A stretch of 64,000 bases of DNA, from positions 14,929,001 through 14,993,000 of the forward strand of contig JAKSXM010000002.1 of assembly GCA_022575985.1 (NCBI GenBank), written 5' to 3'. Source of the stretch: Anagrus nilaparvatae (lineage: Eukaryota > Arthropoda > Insecta > Hymenoptera > Mymaridae). The position numbers were made by a program, and so were the translations under genes. This document shows positions 60,301 to 64,000 of the stretch, in pieces. The notes under the pieces are model-generated. The model was not told where the DNA came from, did not search any database, and was given only the letters and a program-made list of their open reading frames with translations. The first letter of the stretch is position 1; every line of letters starts with the position of its first letter.

Positions 60301-63034
60301 TTTATTGTTCAAAAATTTTGGAACAAATTTTCAAAAAATTAATTATCAGATTCGAGATATCGAATAAAAACCATATTTTCAAATATAAGTACTTTCATGG
60401 AATTAAATGAAGTATTACACAAAAAAAAAAAAATATTGCGGTTTTAAAATTTTTTTTGTTTTTTTAAGTTTAAGAAAAAGATTTTGGAAAAATTCGGTAT
60501 CAGATCCAAAAAATTACCTTAAACGAACTTTCTAAAACTAGTACTCTCATAGAAATAAATTAAGTACTACGTCCAAAGAAAAAAAAAATTTGGTATTTTT
60601 TGTATTTTGCTGTGAAAAAAAATTTAGAAAAAAAATTTTCAAAAAATTAAGTATCAGATTCGAGATATCAAGTAAAAATCATACTTTCAAATATAAATAC
60701 TTTCATGGAAATAAATGAGGTATTACATCCAAATTAAAAAAAAATAAAAGTATTTTGAGCTTTTTTGATGAAAAAATTTTTGGAAAAAAAAATTAGGTCT
60801 TAAGGTCTTAAGAGCGGTAGAATTAAAATGCAAAGATAAAGCTAAAACTTGTAGAAAGTAAAGTAAATATAATTTACTTTTACACGTATTTTTTTTTTTT
60901 TATAATTGACCGAATAGTTTTTGAGAAAATAAATAAATAAAAAATAAATTAACACAGGCTCTTATTATGGGGAATTTTAAAAAATGAAAAAAAAGCATTT
61001 AAAATACAAAACTTAGATATTTTTTTTTATGAGTTGATAAATAAAGTCCTAATAAATAAAAAGAGACCTTAAAATTTACAATCGACCGTCATTTTTTATG
61101 GTTTTACTTAAAAAAATGTATAAAAAATTAACGTTTATTCTGCTATTGAGGTATGAGTCATTTATTATATTTTTTTATTTATTTATTTTCTTTATAAATA
61201 ATTAAATAATATTGTTTAAATAATAAATAATTTATTTAATGCCAAAATTAAGTTAATAAAATTCATTTTTAAGCTTTGAATAGTAATAATTAAGTATTAT
61301 TGAAAAAATTTTGTTATTTATTTAAAGTTGCAATCCGTATTTTTTTACATGAGTAAGACAAGGATGCCGATAGGCAAAATCCTAACGCTCTTAAGACCTT
61401 AATTCGATAATGGTTGTAAAGTATCACCCGTTACAATATTTTCAGATATTAGTGCTTTCATGGAATTAAATGAGGTATTACACCCCAAAAAAAAAAAAAT
61501 ATTGCAGGTTTTTTAATTTTTTTGTTTTTTTAATTTTGAGAAAAAATGTTTGAAAAAATTCGGTATCAATTCCAAAAAATTACTATAAACGAACTTTCTA
61601 AAACTAGTACTTTCATAGAAATAAATTAGGTACTACGTCCAAAAAGAAAAAAAAAATTGATGTTTTTTGTATTTTTTCGTAATAAAAATTTTGGGAAAAA
61701 AATTTTCAAAAAATTAATTATCAGATTCGAGATATAGAGTAAAAACCATACTTTCAAATATAAGTACTTTCGTGGAAATAAATGAGGTATTACTTCCAAA
61801 TTTAAAAAAAAAAAGTACCTCGAGCTTTTTTGATAAAAAAATTTTTGAAAAAAAATTTAGGTCTTAACTCCGTAATGTTTGTAAAATATCACCAATTACA
61901 TACACACCCACACACACACACACACATACAGAATTTTTAAAAAATCGGTTTTTTAGCTTCCTGGGGTCTCAAAACGTGCTTATATGCCAAAAAATCAAAA
62001 ATCGAAATTTGACCTATCAGAATGGTTCCTCTTTGAGGAACCAAAAAATAAAAAACGAAAATAGCTGTTAATAATTGAGAATTGAACCTTCAAGGGTTAA
62101 AAATTAGCATGCAGGCTTATTTTTAGTAGTACCTTTAGGAAGAAATACTTTGGAAATGATTTAAATACCAAAATATTAGATTTGGTCTGCTTTCGTTTGA
62201 AATAGCCAATTCAATAACCGGATAAAATTTTTACTAACCAATATATCCTATTGACATAAATTTTCCAGTATCCGAATATTTCATTAAAATTTTACATTCA
62301 TTTAATTCTTTTTGATATTTATTCCAATGTCTTTTAATATCATCCAATATTGATTTCAACTGTAGATTTAAAAAAAAAATAATATTAAATGTAAAATAGA
62401 AATTATTATTTTAATTGTATAAAATTTTTATTTACTTGTTCGTTAAATAATAAAATGTACCAAAATTCTATAGTCACTGTCAAATCTACTAACATTATCG
62501 TAATTCCTTCCATTAAAGTTGTTGGTTCATTTCGTATTTCATAAAATTTAATAATCTATAAAAATTTGATTAATTGCAGCTAGATTAAATTTTTTAATAT
62601 TAATTAAATCCTTAGTAATAAATGAACAATTAAGTTTTAGTAAATCATTTTTTTTATTTATATTACTTTTTCCACACAGTACAAAAATGTACACAATATT
62701 ACTAAAATTTAGTAATATTACTACAACTTAGGGATCATTTTGCAAATTTCAAAAAACTTGTCATGACTACTTTTGGTCAACTATTAGTTTTTTTATATCA
62801 CTGAACTCGATTTTTGAAATTCATTTGAAAAAGAAACCAAAGAAAAATTATTAAAAATTTTATTATGTAAAAATAAAATTATACCTGTAAAACGTAACCA
62901 ATAATATTTTGTAAAGGCCATAATATTTTTAAAAATTTGGCTAAAGATAAAATGTTATAAGGCCATAATCCAATAATCATAAATTGAAATTTACATAATT
63001 TAGAATAATTTTCAAAATGCTTATTTTTCGCCAT
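57301..63034 (-). CDS. Odorant receptor (7tm_6 family), complete 9-exon gene, 391 aa
   Basis: I predict an insect odorant receptor, the ligand-binding subunit of a ligand-gated cation channel formed with Orco in the dendrites of olfactory neurons. Coding exons (minus strand): 63034-62885, 62555-62436, 62359-62239, 58828-58567, 58471-58376, 57956-57866, 57782-57646, 57573-57444, 57369-57301. All introns are GT-AG, phases agree at all eight junctions, and the sum is 1176 nt (391 codons plus TAA), the usual family length. The start is the ATG of MAKNKHFENYSKLCK, followed by GLWPYN typical of OR N-termini. Hydrophobic spans lie at about 18-38, 63-87, 130-150, 178-205, 257-279 and 290-313, with a seventh near 374-388. 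Family landmarks are LDIINPLNEKR (150-160), the D200/H209 pair, CIIEHQKAL (241-249), SDW (329-331), a short R..P motif (348-352) and the C-terminal ALSYFFTLR (374-382). No stops or frameshifts were found. Donors of introns 3 (gttagt) and 5 (gttgag) are weak. Intron 3 holds 3.4 kb of repeats. Ligand and expression are unknown. Confidence 0.93.
57444..57573 (-). CDS. Odorant receptor exon 8 (aa 326-369)
   Basis: Acceptor atttag, donor gtaatt. It holds SDWIYLPL and the conserved R..P region, ending GDLEHYLK. An open frame read through its donor makes it look like a 63-aa ORF on its own, which it is not. Confidence 0.9.
57646..57782 (-). CDS. Odorant receptor exon 7 (aa 281-325)
   Basis: Acceptor ttacag, donor gtaaat; phase 0 in, phase 2 out. 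It contains KFLVYFICVAVHVFSYFNHS followed by RIINLTDQLYTT, corresponding to membrane segment 6 and the conserved loop before the S.W motif. Confidence 0.9.
57866..57956 (-). CDS. Odorant receptor exon 6 (aa 250-280)
   Basis: Acceptor tttttag, donor gtaagt (best in the gene). It encodes YIDKMQNF and a hydrophobic membrane segment ending in MMSICGIA. Confidence 0.88.
58376..58471 (-). CDS. Odorant receptor exon 5 (aa 218-249)
   Basis: Acceptor ttacag. I chose donor gttgag (cut after TTGCA) because only it joins exon 6 in frame to give HQKALQYIDKM, the usual form of this conserved stretch. A gtattt donor 6 nt downstream gives a stop in exon 6. Confidence 0.82.
58567..58828 (-). CDS. Odorant receptor exon 4 (aa 131-217)
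   Basis: Acceptor ttttag after a 3.4-kb intron, donor gtaatt. It enters in phase 1 and leaves in phase 2. It is the largest exon (262 nt) and carries the NPLNEKR extracellular loop motif and the AFDCLLALISEHA segment. Confidence 0.9.
59480..59825 (+). repeat. Family 3 copy inside receptor intron 3
   Basis: AATTGTGTGCTAACACAACC at the left, CCCCCCCCCC tracts and TAACATGTTTTATGTTAA at the right. Confidence 0.78.
60188..62047 (+). repeat. ~155-bp modular repeat (family 4), six modules, inside receptor intron 3
   Basis: It begins ATACCCTGCCAACTAGCTGG. The module word TACTTTCATGGAA (or close) starts at 60390, 60542, 60698, 61453, 61608 and 61765. It ends with (AC)n, GCTTCCTGGGGTCTCAAAAC and the hairpin GGTTCCTCTTTGAGGAACC. 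Removing the 595-bp insertion and its 4-bp duplication, successive spacings are 152, 156, 156, 155 and 157 bp. Confidence 0.85.
60804..61398. mobile_element. 595-bp TTAA-flanked insertion (piggyBac-like MITE)
   Basis: Flanked by TTAA at 60800-60803 and 61399-61402. Ends GGTCTTAAGAGCG…CGCTCTTAAGACC are perfect inverted repeats for 13 bp and 19/21 overall. The interior is AT-rich without a transposase. TTAA duplications point to the piggyBac superfamily; the GGTCTTAAG end is not the usual CCC start, so class is inferred from the target site. Confidence 0.85.
62239..62359 (-). CDS. Odorant receptor exon 3 (aa 91-130)
   Basis: Acceptor ctacag, donor gttagt; 121 nt, ends in phase 1. It encodes a charged intracellular loop (DDIKRHWNKYQKELNECKIL) leading into the third membrane segment. 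Confidence 0.88.
62436..62555 (-). CDS. Odorant receptor exon 2 (aa 51-90)
   Basis: Acceptor tatag, donor gtaaat, 40 codons in phase 0. It contains TLMEGITIMLVDLTVTIEF, the second hydrophobic segment. Confidence 0.9.
62885..63034 (-). CDS. Odorant receptor exon 1 (aa 1-50)
   Basis: Start ATG at 63034-63032; 50 complete codons ending in CAG before donor gtataa. It encodes the cytoplasmic N-terminus and first membrane segment (GLWPYNILSLAKFL). Confidence 0.9.
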
Positions 63035-63329
63035 AATTTTTTTGAAAACTGTTTTAATTTACAAAATAAAAAAATACTATCCTGTAATAAAAATTATTAA
63101 ATGTTGTTAAAAAATTAATAACAGAAAATTACGTAATTTAATCATTTTACAGTGATTTAATTACACTTAACATTTATTATTAAATAATATATACCTGTGT
63201 AATGATATCATATTATAAGCTTAGAATAGAATTATTTGTCAGTATTACATTGTTGTATATATTATTGATTATTGCTTAACCTAAACTTGTAAAATATATT
63301 TTGGTTTGTTAGACTATTCTTGCAAGGGG

Positions 63330-63784
63330 AGTTCAATAAATTTGGAACAACAAATTACACCAAACGGTTATGGATCAGTTTATAATGTTAAAAAAATTTA
63401 TCAGATACTTTCTTTTTATGCCAATGGGCCTTCTGAGTCTAGGAACTCCGCACAGTGATCTGGAAAAAAAGCGGAAATAATTTTACTCCTGAAGACCTGT
63501 ATTTTACGAAAAGCATGAAAAGAACATTTTTTTCCACTTTTTTTTCACCCTATTTTTTGAAAAAGCCACAATTTTATAGAAAAATTATAATTTAGCGAAA
63601 AAAATTTTCAAGGGTTTGAAAAATTATTTATATTTGAACCAAAATTGAGTATTTGGTTTATTGACTTAAATGGTAATTACCTGTTAAAAATTGCGGGATT
63701 GAAGTGTGGCACTGATGCGGAAAAAAATGACAAACTGATCTATAACGATTTGGTGTGATTTAGTATTCCAAATGTATTCAACTT
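63330..63784. mobile_element. MITE with AGTTCAATAAATTTGGAA termini, upstream of the receptor
   Basis: Left arm 63330-63385 and right arm 63728-63784 are complementary (AATAAATTTGGAA, ACACCAAA.GGTTAT.GATCAG). About 455 bp, no ORF. Target duplication not resolved. It lies 300 bp upstream of the receptor start codon, so it may sit near the promoter. Confidence 0.75.
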
Positions 63785-64000
63785 TCTTTATTATATAATT
63801 ATTAGTTTAAAGTGATAACTTATCAACAAAAAAAAATACTTACACAATATGCTTGAAATTTATTCGGCTGTTACGTGTAACATGGCTTAATATATATGCT
63901 TATGAAATTTTAGCCAAATAGTAAATTGATAGATACAGTAGATGCTGTCACTTAATAATGTTATTAAAAATTACAGTACTTGAAAGTAAAAAACAGCAAG
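63785..64000. other. Receptor upstream flank, unassigned
   Basis: A good donor-like sequence on the minus strand (gtaagt at 63843-63838) might end a non-coding exon, but nothing else supports it. Confidence 0.3.

Larger units (their letters stand above)
58829..62238 (-). other. Odorant receptor intron 3, repeat-filled
   Basis: This 3.4-kb intron contrasts with the other seven (72-419 bp). The excess is explained by insertions: a C-rich repeat at about 59480-59825 and a ~155-bp-module repeat at 60188-62047, itself split by a 595-bp TTAA-flanked insertion. No coding exon is missing, since the protein is continuous across it. Confidence 0.85.

Noticed and set aside
1..64000. Polydnavirus proviral segment or other virus-derived locus (considered because a parasitoid wasp is plausible)
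   Set aside because: No viral-type gene families, no segment-end direct repeats and no cluster of coding ORFs are visible.
63837..64000. Upstream non-coding exon or neighbouring receptor exon
   Set aside because: Only a donor-like gtaagt is present; no open reading or receptor motif before the window ends.

Overview
The window is about 64 kb of very AT-rich (roughly three-quarters A+T by eye) nuclear DNA from an insect. The best candidate is a parasitoid wasp or another hymenopteran. The support is one complete insect-type odorant receptor gene whose motifs look hymenopteran, together with insect non-LTR, LTR and DNA-transposon relics. I see no rRNA, tRNA, CRISPR, bacterial operon or viral gene cluster. 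Genus-level identity is not supported by the sequence alone.

The only gene that looks intact is at the right end. Nine exons on the minus strand (63034 down to 57301) join in consistent phase into a 391-residue seven-transmembrane odorant receptor. No exon exceeds 262 bp, so it is invisible to ORF scanning. Its third intron (3.4 kb) is full of inserted repeats.

Everything else I recognise is mobile or repeated DNA. From left to right: a decayed R2-type non-LTR element (388-2505, minus); a CR1/Jockey-type reverse-transcriptase fossil (5059-6065, plus) split by a Tc1/mariner-type MITE; MITEs of a second family at 8.4 and 11.2 kb; an LTR-retrotransposon leader and gag (12.05-13.95 kb, minus) with a tRNA-Arg-type primer-binding site and a 225-bp inverted gag copy; several copies of a C-rich ~350-bp repeat that ends in CATGTTCCATGTTAA; a three-level nested insertion at 20-21.2 kb; a clean hAT-type MITE at 32.6 kb with an 8-bp target duplication; a 5'-truncated CR1-like element with poly-A tail (35.97-37.53 kb, minus); a Copia gag/protease/integrase remnant (38.4-39.45 kb, plus); and an R1-type element with gag zinc knuckle, APE endonuclease and partial RT (44.8-47.0 kb, minus).

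From 47 to 56.2 kb there is a striking concentration of long inverted repeats. These are foldbacks at 47184-48991, 52452-53438 and 54093-54930, and an apparently perfect 486-bp palindrome at 55652-56137. The last is part of a repeat family built from ~155-bp modules, which is present again inside the receptor intron. There it is interrupted by a 595-bp insertion with TTAA target duplication, and an uninterrupted homologue elsewhere in the window serves as the empty site.

The intervals between these elements are AT-rich, carry stops in all frames and show no gene I can defend. No new multi-gene system is visible. The noteworthy content is the hidden receptor gene and the unusual repeat architecture.
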